From an uncultured Blautia sp. (GTDB lineage Bacteria > Bacillota > Clostridia > Lachnospirales > Lachnospiraceae), in the NCBI GenBank assembly GCA_946557785.1, contig CAMNTH010000017.1, forward strand, positions 1 through 64,000: a stretch of DNA of 64,000 nt. Reading direction: 5' to 3'. This document shows positions 34,821 to 43,691 of the stretch, piece by piece. A program made the position numbers and the translations under genes. Numbering within the stretch: position 1 is the first letter of the stretch; every line of letters starts with the position of its first letter. The notes beneath the pieces were generated by a model. That model worked only from the letters and a program-made list of their open reading frames with translations, ran no database searches and was not told where the DNA came from.

Positions 34821-37226
34821 TCAAACTTTCAGGATCATCTCCAGGACTCTTTCTGCACATCGTTCCATATCGCCTCTGGTGATCAGGCCTTTTTCTAAAG
34901 CCATCAGAACCCTTTCCGGATATCCGGTTCCCATTTTAATGTCATTGCCTGCCTTAAGCTCTTTATAGTGTTCTCCTTTTGTCCACCAGTCTGTGGTAAC
35001 CACACCCTGATATCCCCACTCACCGCGCAGGATATCCTCCAGAAGTTCTTTGTTTTCAGAGGCACGATGTCCATTGATCAGATTATAGGCTGTCATCAAA
35101 GCCCGTGGCCGGGATTTTTTCACAGCAATCTCAAAGCCCTTCAAATAAATCTCACGAAGGGCACGCTCTGATACCCGGGAATCGCTCTCCTTTCTGTTTG
35201 TTTCTTTGTTATTGCAGGCAAAGTGCTTTACCGTAGCTGCAATCCCCAGGGACTGAATCCCCTCTACCATAGCGGCTGCTATTTCACCTGCAAGAAGAGG
35301 ATCTTCGGAATAATATTCAAAATTTCTTCCGCATAAAGGGCTTCTATGAATGTTCATCGCAGGCGTCAACCAGATGGAAATGTTATTTTCCTTCACTTCT
35401 TCCGCACCGGCACGCCCTACTTTTTTTACAATATCCCTGTTCCAGGTGCATGCCAAAAGTGTGGCACATGGCCAGGCAGTTGTATAAATACCGCATTCCG
35501 GAAGAATCCTAAGTCCTGCAGGTCCGTCTGCTGTCATCAGATTTGGAACACCGAATTCCGGAAGATTGCCAAAACCATAGGTATTGGCAACCCCTGTATT
35601 AGGCTGACCGCCAAGGAGTTCTGCCAAATCTTCATCAGAGAGCTGTTTCATAAATTCTTTCAGCGTATTTTTCCCTTCAGCAACATCCTCCAGGATGATC
35701 TTTTCCACAGGATCCGAAGGCCAGCGCTCATAACGTTCCTGCCTGCGCACAGCCGGAACGATTCCTTCTGTTTCTGCACTGCTCCAGCCAAGTCCGTTTT
35801 CCATCGGATCATTTGGTATACGACAGGGGAGCTCTTCATAGCTTCCATCTGCAAGAAGGCGCTTTTTAAGCTTTGCAGGGGAATTTCTTTCCTGAAGCTG
35901 TTCTACTATAATATTCTCCCTGGCTGACCAGGTATAATCCAGCAAAGCTCCATCCCGCACGGAGCTTCCCACGAAGAAACGATATACGCCTTTTTCCAGC
36001 ACATAGGCTGATTTCGCCACTTTCCCAAGATCATCATAGGATGCCATAGAGGCTATGGCAAAGGTAAGGGTCAGCACCTGGAATTCCCCTGGTTTAAGCT
36101 CTCTTGTCTTTTCAAATGCAGTAAGCGCTTTTCCAGGCTTCCCAAGGAGCCCCTGGGGAGGGCAGGCGTAAACCTGAACAACTTCTTTTCCTGCATAGCT
36201 GCCTGTGTTTTTCACCTGAACTCCTATGGCAATCTGCCCGTCCTTTTCTCCTGCCCAAAGGACTTCCATCTGAAAATCTGTATAAGAAAGGCCGTACCCA
36301 AAGGGATAGTTCACCTGACATTTCGCCTGTTCCATGGTTTCAAAATAACGATAGCCCACATAAATATCTTCTATGTAATCTACGTAATCCGGTGATTCAT
36401 GGAAGTTCTCTGTAGAAGGATAAGCCTCCAGATTCTGGGCAAAGGTATCCGAAAGCTTGCCTGAAGGGCTTACTTCTCCAAGGAGCACATCTGCCATCGC
36501 AAGTCCGCCTTCCATTCCTCCCTGCCATGCCATCAGCACGGAGGAAATCTTTTCATCTTCCGAAAACCAGGAAGTATCCACCATTCCGCCTACATTCAGG
36601 ACTACGGCTACCTTAGGGAAACTTTCCTTTACAGTATTCACCATTGCCTGTTCTTTTTCTGTAAGATAATAATCACTTTTTTCAAAAATGCGCCTGCTAA
36701 GGGACGCCTGCTCCGCTTCTGAGGGGATCTGCCCTTCATACGCTACGCACTGCCTGTCCCATCCTTCCCCTGAAAAACGGCTGAGCACAATAATTGCCGT
36801 ATCTGTAAACTCTTTCGCCGCTTTCAAAAGCTTTGGGGGAATTTCCGGTTCTACAGCCATCCCTGGAACTGCCCCTTCCCTATACTGTTTCTCCACATTT
36901 TCTTTATAAAACTGCGCCAACGGCTCAAAGATCCTGGCAGGATTTTCACGCATTTTGAAACCGTCATACAAATTGCGGATGTGGGAAACTATTACGTCGC
37001 CGCTTCCGCCGCCGCCCTTTACATAATCAAAAACGCCCTTTCCAAATAGCGCAAGACCTGTGCCTGGATTCACAGGCAAAACCTGGTTCTTGTTTTTCAA
37101 CAGCACCATTCCTTCTCGTCCTGCCTCTCGCGCCAGAGCCAAATGCTCCGGCGACGCCGTCACCTTCTTCCCATTCTCTCCTAACGGAAGATTCGGCTGA
37201 TATTTAGCCCTTACCCATTTCTTCAT
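34821..37226 (-). CDS. Glycoside hydrolase family 3, domain-permuted
   Basis: About 801 residues. The usual GH3 order is reversed. The alpha/beta sandwich domain is first (LAREAGREGMVLLKNKNQVL at about 25-45, VLNVGGMVDTSWF later), then a fibronectin-III-like domain (about 310-390). The TIM-barrel domain is last. There LMTADGPAGLR, KHFACNN and GVVTTDWWTKGE (nucleophile Asp near residue 755) are intact. Such permuted GH3 beta-glucosidases are known from Ruminococcus albus and Butyrivibrio. No signal peptide, so it acts on imported oligosaccharides or glycosides. I use the ATG 37226 (SD GGAG, 6 nt); an ATG at 37238 is possible. It lies between two Rpn-like fragments. Confidence 0.88.
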   Translation of the reverse strand: MKKWVRAKYQPNLPLGENGKKVTASPEHLALAREAGREGMVLLKNKNQVLPVNPGTGLALFGKGVFDYVKGGGGSGDVIVSHIRNLYDGFKMRENPARIFEPLAQFYKENVEKQYREGAVPGMAVEPEIPPKLLKAAKEFTDTAIIVLSRFSGEGWDRQCVAYEGQIPSEAEQASLSRRIFEKSDYYLTEKEQAMVNTVKESFPKVAVVLNVGGMVDTSWFSEDEKISSVLMAWQGGMEGGLAMADVLLGEVSPSGKLSDTFAQNLEAYPSTENFHESPDYVDYIEDIYVGYRYFETMEQAKCQVNYPFGYGLSYTDFQMEVLWAGEKDGQIAIGVQVKNTGSYAGKEVVQVYACPPQGLLGKPGKALTAFEKTRELKPGEFQVLTLTFAIASMASYDDLGKVAKSAYVLEKGVYRFFVGSSVRDGALLDYTWSARENIIVEQLQERNSPAKLKKRLLADGSYEELPCRIPNDPMENGLGWSSAETEGIVPAVRRQERYERWPSDPVEKIILEDVAEGKNTLKEFMKQLSDEDLAELLGGQPNTGVANTYGFGNLPEFGVPNLMTADGPAGLRILPECGIYTTAWPCATLLACTWNRDIVKKVGRAGAEEVKENNISIWLTPAMNIHRSPLCGRNFEYYSEDPLLAGEIAAAMVEGIQSLGIAATVKHFACNNKETNRKESDSRVSERALREIYLKGFEIAVKKSRPRALMTAYNLINGHRASENKELLEDILRGEWGYQGVVTTDWWTKGEHYKELKAGNDIKMGTGYPERVLMALEKGLITRGDMERCAERVLEMILKV

Positions 37227-37241
37227 TCTAATCTCCATTCC

Positions 37242-37261
37242 GCCGCCTTTTTGTTGGCGGC
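37242..37261 (-). other. GC hairpin just before the GH3 start
   Basis: GCCGCC and GGCGGC, perfect 6-bp stem around AACAAAAA, end 3 nt before the ATG at 37238 and 15 nt before the one at 37226. It would overlap any ribosome-binding site for the earlier ATG, so it could lower translation or favour the later start. Confidence 0.5.
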
Positions 37262-37282
37262 ACAACTAGTTATGAAAGTACT

Positions 37283-37732
37283 TCACATCTCCACTCTTTG
37301 TCTTAAAATAGTTTGTAAGAAGCTATAATACATTTCATCAATCATTAACTGGACTGTATTTCTATCTAATTCTCTTAATTCTTTTGAAAACATTCCCAGC
37401 ACCTTCTCTATATTCTGGCAGATATCATAAATGTGTGCATACATATCTTTAAACTCCGGATATTTATTAATAATAAGAAAGATTATTTCCGGATCATCAC
37501 TGCAAAGAAATGCAAGCCATGCATCAAGCTTGTTTCTGATACCTTTATTTTGAAGGCACTCATAAAATATGTCAAGTGGAATAAAAAGATATTTCTGCAG
37601 AAGTTCCAGCTGAAGACCTGTAACAGACTTTTGATGAAAATAATGCAAATAGATGTCTTTAAATTCGTGAAATTCTAAAACTGGGGAATTTGCCAAAAGA
37701 AACCGTTCGACAAATTCCGCACCTATAAACAT
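37283..37732 (-). pseudogene. Rpn-family transposase fragment, nuclease domain missing
   Basis: 149 residues. From about residue 40 it reads LELLQKYLFIPLDIFYECLQ, then DAWLAFLCSDDPE, KYPEFKDMYAHIYDICQN and MFSKELRELDRNTVQLMIDE. I recall these as the part following the PD-(D/E)XK nuclease domain in Rpn-type proteins. The N-terminal catalytic domain is absent, and the last 15 residues look like run-on sequence. Its ATG overlaps the YfhO stop (TAATG), so it may still be translated. It is most likely a remnant; a small stand-alone gene cannot be excluded. Confidence 0.5.
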
Positions 37733-40371
37733 TATTTCCTTTTTTTCTTCTCTCTTACGCCAATATATGAAAACATCAAAATTCCTGCAAGAGACAGTAA
37801 TTTCCCCACTTGCATGCCAGGGGCGTGATAGATCATCTCTATCCTGTGGGTTCCGGCTTTTAAAGGAAGCCCAAGAAAAGCCGTATTAACTTTTTGGTAT
37901 GAGGCTTCCCTTCCATCAACCAGTATCTCAAAATTATTTTCATAAGGAATGGTCGTAACCAGAAATCCATCCCTTCCCATATTGATATCACCTGCCATGC
38001 GGTTTCCTTTTGTCAGCGTCTTATCCACAAGGAAATCCCACTGATACAGGCTTTGGCTGTACTTCCGGGATATCGACTCTGACCAGGGGAAGAGATAGCT
38101 CTCTATATCCTGTATTTCATAGTCTCCCTTCCCCAGGCCTATTTCTATCTCTCTTTGGCCTGCCTTCAAAAGAACTGCATAGGTAAAGCTTGTATTGTCA
38201 TTATAATACAGATGGTTCTTTGCACATAAGGTATTTTTCTCCTTTTCTACCCAAATACCCACATCCTTTGACCGTTTATGATTTTCCACATGAAATTGAA
38301 GAAATAATATACTTCTCTCTTTTGGTGTTTGGTCTATGTCAAGAGCAGCGGTAATCTCTGATTTTTTCTTCATTTTCACATGATATCCCATATCTGTTTT
38401 TTCAATACTGCCTCCCCCCTGATTCATTTCCGGAAGCGCAAGTTCTGCAGCAAATGCTTTTCCCAGCATGGTCTTCCCGCTGTCTGGTTCATATACATAG
38501 TTGCCTCCATTGTCCACAGCAGCATAGTCCATCAAAGCCAGCTGATTATAGGGAAAGTCCATTTTTTCATATACGTCCTCAGAAATCATCCGGTCTGTTC
38601 CATAAATAATCGGCGAAGCATTTTCATTACAATAGATCTTCACATCCCCCACCTGGTCATAAAGTTTATAATTCAGTATTCCGTTTCCGTCATCCTCACT
38701 GTCACCGTTTACAATCAGATACTTTACACCCATAAGTTTCTGAAATAAAGGATTTCTGGAGACAGGCTGCATCAGGAAATTCCTCATAGACTCTTCTGCT
38801 TCAAATACATTCTTTCGAAAAGATGCGTAATCCGCCTGATAGGACGAAGAATATACAGAGGATACATATTGCCCCATATCCCAGATGCGATTCAGATTCG
38901 CCGCATTTTCCGTCCCGGTTCCCAGCTGCTCCATACGGTAAAATCCCTTATCTTTTTCCAATACCCATTCCACTGCTTTCCCAATTTCTTCCTCTGTTAT
39001 CTGCCTGTAAAACCCCTTATCCAGCATTCTGTCCGCACCACGGTGATACCCGCAGGCAAACATCAGCAAAAAAATCATGGGTGGAATCATCAGTATACCT
39101 ATTCTTTTTTTCCAGTAATACAACAGAATGCACAGGCACATAGCAGCACCGTCCAATAGGATCAGCTCCCAATACCTGGAGTCCCCTGCACTTTCACTCC
39201 CAAAATATAAAAATCCAAGTGTGAGAAAATAGGGCAGAACCCCTGCAGGAAATGAAATTTCCCTTTTCTCCATTTTCTGGAAATAATCAGCAGTCATATA
39301 GCACAGCAGCGGTAAAAAAGGAATAAAAGCCTTGTCCCGAATATAAAGTCCTCCGTTCAGTGCAAAGGCAAATACCGGAATCATCAACACAGCCACTGTC
39401 CCATACGCCAGTACACGCTGGTATGCCTTCTTATATGCAAGCCCTGTAATCAAAACCGTAATTACCAAAGTCGTCAGCCCAATCCCATACCCTGAGTATA
39501 CAAAACGCAGTATTTCAAAATCAGGACAGAAAAGCTCCTTAAAACTGATCCGCCCCTTTCCCCCTAATCTCCCTGTCAGTGCCAGGCCGGCCGGAACCAA
39601 AAGAATCCCGCTCATCATTACAGCTATAAGCAGATGCATCCCAAAACAGATCCCGTCCTTCAAAAAAGCAGAAACCGTGACCCTGAAGCCCTGTACGCTT
39701 TTTACTTGAAAATAGCGGTGAAGCCCATACAGAACAAGCACCAGCATCCCGCAAATACTAAAATAGAAACTGGTCATGATCATCAAAAACACACTAATTG
39801 TAAAGAGCACTCCCTTTTTCTTTTCAAAGTACCTATCAATTCCCCAAAGTCCCATGCACAAAAAGGGCATATAATTCACAAACATCACATGATTATACGA
39901 ATGAAAGAGCATAGGTCCTGCCAGAAGAAACATCACTGCAGTGCCAAAACTGATCCTCCGGGAAAATCCCCTTGATATAAGCCAGCAAAAAAGCAGCATC
40001 ACGGAAGCGCCAAGGAGCACTGCAGACGCAGCCATAAGATAATCCCCCATTTTTACAAAGGGAAGGAGATACGAAACCAAAATCACAGGACTATACAATC
40101 CATAATAAGCAAAATTGTAAATGTTCTGTCCTCCTCCCAGGTTAGGGGCAAACTCCGGGAACCATTCCCTTGTATCATAAAACTGCTGCCGAAAATAATC
40201 CGCTATTACGCTATGCTGACTTATCCAATCCACTTTCGACCCAAACACCCTATCTGTCCCGCAAATCATAAAGCACAGCACTGCGCTCAAAACGCCCAAG
40301 CCTATGCAGCACCAAACATTTATATATTCATCTCTATGTCTATTTCTGTATCTGTTCTTCTCTTTTCTCAT
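37732..40371 (-). CDS. YfhO-family membrane glycosyltransferase
   Basis: 879 residues with an N-terminal block of about 13 membrane helices (to about 440), a large extracellular beta-rich domain (about 470-850), and one C-terminal helix (LLSLAGILMFSYIGV). The extracellular loop after helix 1 has SKVDWISQHSVIADYFRQQF, similar to the YfhO/GT-C acceptor region. In Bacillus, YfhO works with CsbB to glycosylate lipoteichoic acid outside the membrane from an undecaprenyl-phosphate-sugar. Its ATG overlaps the stop of the adjacent CsbB-like GT2 gene (ATGA), which supports the same pairing. A longer frame to 40710 overlaps that gene and is spurious. Confidence 0.82.
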   Translation of the reverse strand: MRKEKNRYRNRHRDEYINVWCCIGLGVLSAVLCFMICGTDRVFGSKVDWISQHSVIADYFRQQFYDTREWFPEFAPNLGGGQNIYNFAYYGLYSPVILVSYLLPFVKMGDYLMAASAVLLGASVMLLFCWLISRGFSRRISFGTAVMFLLAGPMLFHSYNHVMFVNYMPFLCMGLWGIDRYFEKKKGVLFTISVFLMIMTSFYFSICGMLVLVLYGLHRYFQVKSVQGFRVTVSAFLKDGICFGMHLLIAVMMSGILLVPAGLALTGRLGGKGRISFKELFCPDFEILRFVYSGYGIGLTTLVITVLITGLAYKKAYQRVLAYGTVAVLMIPVFAFALNGGLYIRDKAFIPFLPLLCYMTADYFQKMEKREISFPAGVLPYFLTLGFLYFGSESAGDSRYWELILLDGAAMCLCILLYYWKKRIGILMIPPMIFLLMFACGYHRGADRMLDKGFYRQITEEEIGKAVEWVLEKDKGFYRMEQLGTGTENAANLNRIWDMGQYVSSVYSSSYQADYASFRKNVFEAEESMRNFLMQPVSRNPLFQKLMGVKYLIVNGDSEDDGNGILNYKLYDQVGDVKIYCNENASPIIYGTDRMISEDVYEKMDFPYNQLALMDYAAVDNGGNYVYEPDSGKTMLGKAFAAELALPEMNQGGGSIEKTDMGYHVKMKKKSEITAALDIDQTPKERSILFLQFHVENHKRSKDVGIWVEKEKNTLCAKNHLYYNDNTSFTYAVLLKAGQREIEIGLGKGDYEIQDIESYLFPWSESISRKYSQSLYQWDFLVDKTLTKGNRMAGDINMGRDGFLVTTIPYENNFEILVDGREASYQKVNTAFLGLPLKAGTHRIEMIYHAPGMQVGKLLSLAGILMFSYIGVREKKKRK

Positions 40372-41330
40372 GGTTTCTGCAAAGCGCCCCTGCGCTCTTC
40401 CTCCTCGCTGGATTCCCGAAGAATAAAAATTGGCCTGTGCTTTGTTTCCAGATATGTCTTTGATAAATACTGTCCAACAATTCCCGTACAAAACAGCTGG
40501 ATCCCGCTGACCAGAAAGATAATACACACAAGGGACGGCCACCCTGCTACCGGATCTCCCCAGATTACCGTTCTCATGATGATTACTAAAATCATAACAA
40601 AGGACAGCATACAAAACAGAACACCGATCACTGCGGCCAGGGACAAAGGTGCCACAGAAAAACCTGTAATCCCTTCCAGGGAATAACGGAACAGCTTGCC
40701 CACAGACCACTTCGTTTCTCCTGCGCTGCGCTCCACATTATCAAATTCCAGCCATTTTGTCCGGAATCCTACCCATTCAAATATTCCTTTGGAAAAACGG
40801 TTATATTCACTCATCTCCAGCACAGCATCCACCATCTTCCGCTTCATCAGGCGGTAGTCCCTTGCTCCCTCCACAATCTCCGTACCGGAAATCTTATTAA
40901 TAAATTTATAAAAGCTCTCTGATAAAAAGGATCTTATCCTGGGTTCCCCTGTTCTGTCCCCCCGTTTTGTTGCTACATTGTCAAAATTCTCTTCCTGCAA
41001 AATCTTATACATTTTCGGCAAAAGAGCAGGGGGATCCTGCAGATCCACGTCCATCACTGCAACGTAATCCCCATTTGCATTTTTAAGCCCTGCATAAATG
41101 GCAGCCTCTTTTCCGAAATTTCTGGAAAAGGAGAGATACCTGCATCGCTTATCCTTCTCATGAAGCGTCTTCATGATCGAAAGAGAACGATCCCGGGAAC
41201 CATCATCCACAAACAGCAGCTCAAACGCCACATCCTTCATTTCTTCCATTATCTTTTCCATTTCCCAATAATATATCATCAGAGCATCTTCTTCATTAAA
41301 ACAAGGGATCACTACCGTAATCTTCGTCAT
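40368..41330 (-). CDS. CsbB/GtrB-like polyprenyl-phosphate glycosyltransferase
   Basis: 320 residues: a GT2 domain (ITVVIPCFNEEDALMIYYWE, FVDDGSRDRS, FSRNFGKEAAIYAGL, MDVDLQDPPALL) and two C-terminal membrane helices (about 233-258 and 265-290). This is the dolichol-phosphate-mannose-synthase-like class that loads a sugar onto undecaprenyl phosphate in the cytoplasm. With the overlapping YfhO gene it forms a two-gene unit for glycosylating a wall or lipoteichoic polymer. A GtcA-type flippase gene is not adjacent. SD AAGGAGG. It is divergent from the two-component system. Confidence 0.88.
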   Translation of the reverse strand: MTKITVVIPCFNEEDALMIYYWEMEKIMEEMKDVAFELLFVDDGSRDRSLSIMKTLHEKDKRCRYLSFSRNFGKEAAIYAGLKNANGDYVAVMDVDLQDPPALLPKMYKILQEENFDNVATKRGDRTGEPRIRSFLSESFYKFINKISGTEIVEGARDYRLMKRKMVDAVLEMSEYNRFSKGIFEWVGFRTKWLEFDNVERSAGETKWSVGKLFRYSLEGITGFSVAPLSLAAVIGVLFCMLSFVMILVIIMRTVIWGDPVAGWPSLVCIIFLVSGIQLFCTGIVGQYLSKTYLETKHRPIFILRESSEEEERRGALQKP

Positions 41331-41418
41331 GTCTTATACCTCCTTACAATTTCCTTATCTATGTACAAATTCTACCCCTCATTTATTAAGTTATGCCGAA
41401 AGAAAATCTAAAGATTTC

Positions 41419-41467
41419 TTAAGAATTACCCTTTATGGCAAAAATCAGTTATAATATCGTTAAGAAT
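41419..41467 (+). promoter_or_regulatory. Response regulator promoter region with two TTAAGAAT repeats
   Basis: TTAAGAAT occurs at 41419-41426 and 41460-41467, 41 bp apart, flanking a TATAAT at 41450-41455 with no good -35. Direct repeats around the -10 suggest an OmpR-type activator site, possibly autoregulation. This is inferred from position only. Confidence 0.35.
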
Positions 41468-41526
41468 ATCTTTTAATTTATCCATTATAAATATTTTACG
41501 GAAAACATACAAGGCAAGGAGGAAAC

Positions 41527-42243
41527 ATGACAAATACAGAAGCCCCCCATATTTTGGTTGTAGACGATAATCCTGAAATTCGGGAAATTATAGACATTTT
41601 ATTAACAGGAGAAGGTTTTATGGTAGAGGATGCACCAAACGGCACAGAAGCCCTCCGCAAATTATCTGGCCAGAGCTTTGACCTTATCATCCTGGACATC
41701 ATGATGCCCGGCCTTAACGGCTACCAGACCTGTCTGGAGATTCGAAAAACCAGCAATGCGCCCATCCTTTTCTTAAGCGCCCGTACAAAGGACAGTGACA
41801 AAACCCTGGGATTTTCCAGCGGTGGAGACGACTACCTGGCAAAACCCTTTTCCTACAGCGAATTAATCAGCCGCTCCAAGGCACTCATCCGCCGCTATCA
41901 GGTATATAAAGGTAAAGAGCGCAAGGAAATGGCTTCAGAACCCAGCATTCTTTGCTTTCATCACCTGGAAATCAACGAAGAGCTGGAGCAGGTACATTCC
42001 TGCGGCAAAATCTTAGACCTTACGGACACTGAATACGCCCTTTTGCTGTTGCTGGTCAAAAACCGCCGCCAGATATTCTCTGCCCAGCGCCTTTACGAAG
42101 CCATTTGGGATGAACCCTATTATTACGGTGCAAACAATACGCTTATGGTCCATATCCGAAATCTCCGAAAAAAAATCGAACAAGATCCAAAAAATCCGGT
42201 TCTCATCAAAACGGTTTGGGGAAAGGGGTACCGCTGTGATTAA
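41527..42243 (+). CDS. OmpR/PhoB-family response regulator
   Basis: 238 residues. The receiver domain has the acidic pair VDDNPE, the phosphoacceptor Asp in LIILDIMMPGLNGY (about residue 56), Ser in LFLSARTKD and Lys in YLAKPFSY. A C-terminal winged helix follows (TDTEYALLLLLVKNRRQIFS to VWGKGYRCD). SD AAGGAGG. The histidine kinase GTG overlaps its 3' end by 8 bp. Target genes are unknown; the divergent CsbB/YfhO pair is an obvious candidate. Confidence 0.93.
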   Translation: MTNTEAPHILVVDDNPEIREIIDILLTGEGFMVEDAPNGTEALRKLSGQSFDLIILDIMMPGLNGYQTCLEIRKTSNAPILFLSARTKDSDKTLGFSSGGDDYLAKPFSYSELISRSKALIRRYQVYKGKERKEMASEPSILCFHHLEINEELEQVHSCGKILDLTDTEYALLLLLVKNRRQIFSAQRLYEAIWDEPYYYGANNTLMVHIRNLRKKIEQDPKNPVLIKTVWGKGYRCD

Positions 42244-43600
42244 AAGAATAAAAAAGTGGAAAATCCGCACAAAGCTTTCCCTGCTGCTTGTCCTTACAGG
42301 GATTCTCTGCATTTTCCAGTTCTGGTTTCTCTGGTACAATCGCTGGAATGTATGGAATTTCTGTGCCGCCTGCTTTCCCCAGATTACAGTTGACCGTTCC
42401 CAGCTAGTGGATGCGCTGAATCAGGAAGCTGCCAAACTGGATCTCCCTGCATCAGAGAATGACAAAGAGGCCATCGAAAAACTGGCTCCGCTTTTCGCAC
42501 ATCTGGATGATTACACCAGTATCGGGATCTATGGCGTAGATGACGGACTGTACCGGGCAGGATACATGCCGAGTTTTATAGAAAAATCCAGCCCTTTCTA
42601 TACCATTTTCCGTTATGGGTATCCGGCAACCGGAGGGGACGGCGAAGACCAATGGCCTACTTCCCTGCAGTTTAAAAACGGCCCGGCCAGCATATACCTT
42701 ACCTTTTATCACCGCGCCCGTATATCGTATCCATGGTTTTTATGCTCAATTATTTTCAGTATCCTTACATTCCTGGTAACCATACTGTTTTTCGTAAACC
42801 GAAAAATGAAACACATTATTTCCCTGAAGGATGAAATCCTATATATGTCTTCCGGAGACCTGACCCATCCTGTTCCTTTTTATGGAGAAGATGAAATAGG
42901 AATTCTCTCCCAGGAGCTTAACAGGCTCCGCATCACCCTGAGCGAAAATATCCGCCAGGAACAGCAAAGCCGCAAAGCCAACCAGGATCTGATCACCGCC
43001 CTCTCCCACGACCTTCGTACACCGCTGACTATTTTAAATGGATATCTGGAGATCCTGCGTCTGAAACACAATCCGGATATGCTGGAAGAATACTTGAACC
43101 GCTGCCTTCAAAAAACAGCGGATCTTAAGGAAATGACAGACCGGATGTTTGAATATGCCCTGGTTTTTGAGGAAGATGAAACACCGAACCTCAAAAAAAT
43201 GTCCATTGGCTTTATAAGGACACACCTTCAGGAAAACAGCGATTATATCCGCCTTGTAGGATTTGACGTGTACCTTTCTTTTCCGGATATATCCCCTGAA
43301 TTCCTAAGCGATGAGACCATGCTGAAACGAATCTTTAACAATGTGTTTTCCAATATCCTGAAATACGGAGACAAAAAAAGCCCGGTCACAGTCACCGCAG
43401 CGATTCATCAGGACATACTAAAAATCGAAATAGCCAACACCATTAAGCAGGAGCATCTTCAGATTGAAAGCAATCACATTGGCTTGAAAAACGTAGAAAA
43501 AATGCTGGCTTTGGTTGGAGGCAAAATGATGGTGCTTGAAGAAGACAGAAGTTTTTCTGTGCACCTTTTCTTTCCACTGAAGGGCACTCCCTTTTCATAA
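42236..43600 (+). CDS. Sensor histidine kinase (HisKA)
   Basis: 454 residues from a GTG at 42236, chosen because AAAGGGG lies 7 nt upstream. Two membrane helices (about 14-33 and 163-185) enclose a 130-residue extracellular sensor with no clear family. A HAMP linker is followed by HisKA with the phospho-His in LITALSHDLRTPLTILNGYL and HATPase_c with NNVFSNILKYG. The G1 box, normally DxGxG, is degenerate (IEIANTIKQEH), while GLKNVEKM keeps the later glycine. It pairs with the upstream regulator. It ends before a hairpin that belongs to nagA. Confidence 0.9.
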   Translation: MIKRIKKWKIRTKLSLLLVLTGILCIFQFWFLWYNRWNVWNFCAACFPQITVDRSQLVDALNQEAAKLDLPASENDKEAIEKLAPLFAHLDDYTSIGIYGVDDGLYRAGYMPSFIEKSSPFYTIFRYGYPATGGDGEDQWPTSLQFKNGPASIYLTFYHRARISYPWFLCSIIFSILTFLVTILFFVNRKMKHIISLKDEILYMSSGDLTHPVPFYGEDEIGILSQELNRLRITLSENIRQEQQSRKANQDLITALSHDLRTPLTILNGYLEILRLKHNPDMLEEYLNRCLQKTADLKEMTDRMFEYALVFEEDETPNLKKMSIGFIRTHLQENSDYIRLVGFDVYLSFPDISPEFLSDETMLKRIFNNVFSNILKYGDKKSPVTVTAAIHQDILKIEIANTIKQEHLQIESNHIGLKNVEKMLALVGGKMMVLEEDRSFSVHLFFPLKGTPFS

Positions 43601-43623
43601 TGCACACAAACTTATGATATACC

Positions 43624-43673
43624 AAAAACCGCCCTCATCTGTTCCATAGGAATCCAAAAACAAATGAGGGCGG
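43624..43673 (-). terminator. Terminator of the nag/nan transcript
   Basis: CCGCCCTCATTTGTT and AACAGATGAGGGCGG form a 15-bp stem with one mismatch, followed by TTTTTGG on the minus strand. It lies 18 nt past the nagA stop and may also slow the convergent kinase transcript. Confidence 0.8.
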
Positions 43674-43691
43674 ATAAAAAAATACCCTGTA

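Noticed and set aside
40372..40710. N-terminal extension of the YfhO gene to 40710
   Set aside because: It lies wholly within the CsbB-like gene in another frame, has no membrane-protein character, and the ATGA overlap at 40371 gives a normal start.
41419..41467. Perfect OmpR-type operator array before the response regulator
   Set aside because: Only two 8-bp copies 41 bp apart; too little for a firm call, so listed only as a weak regulatory feature.
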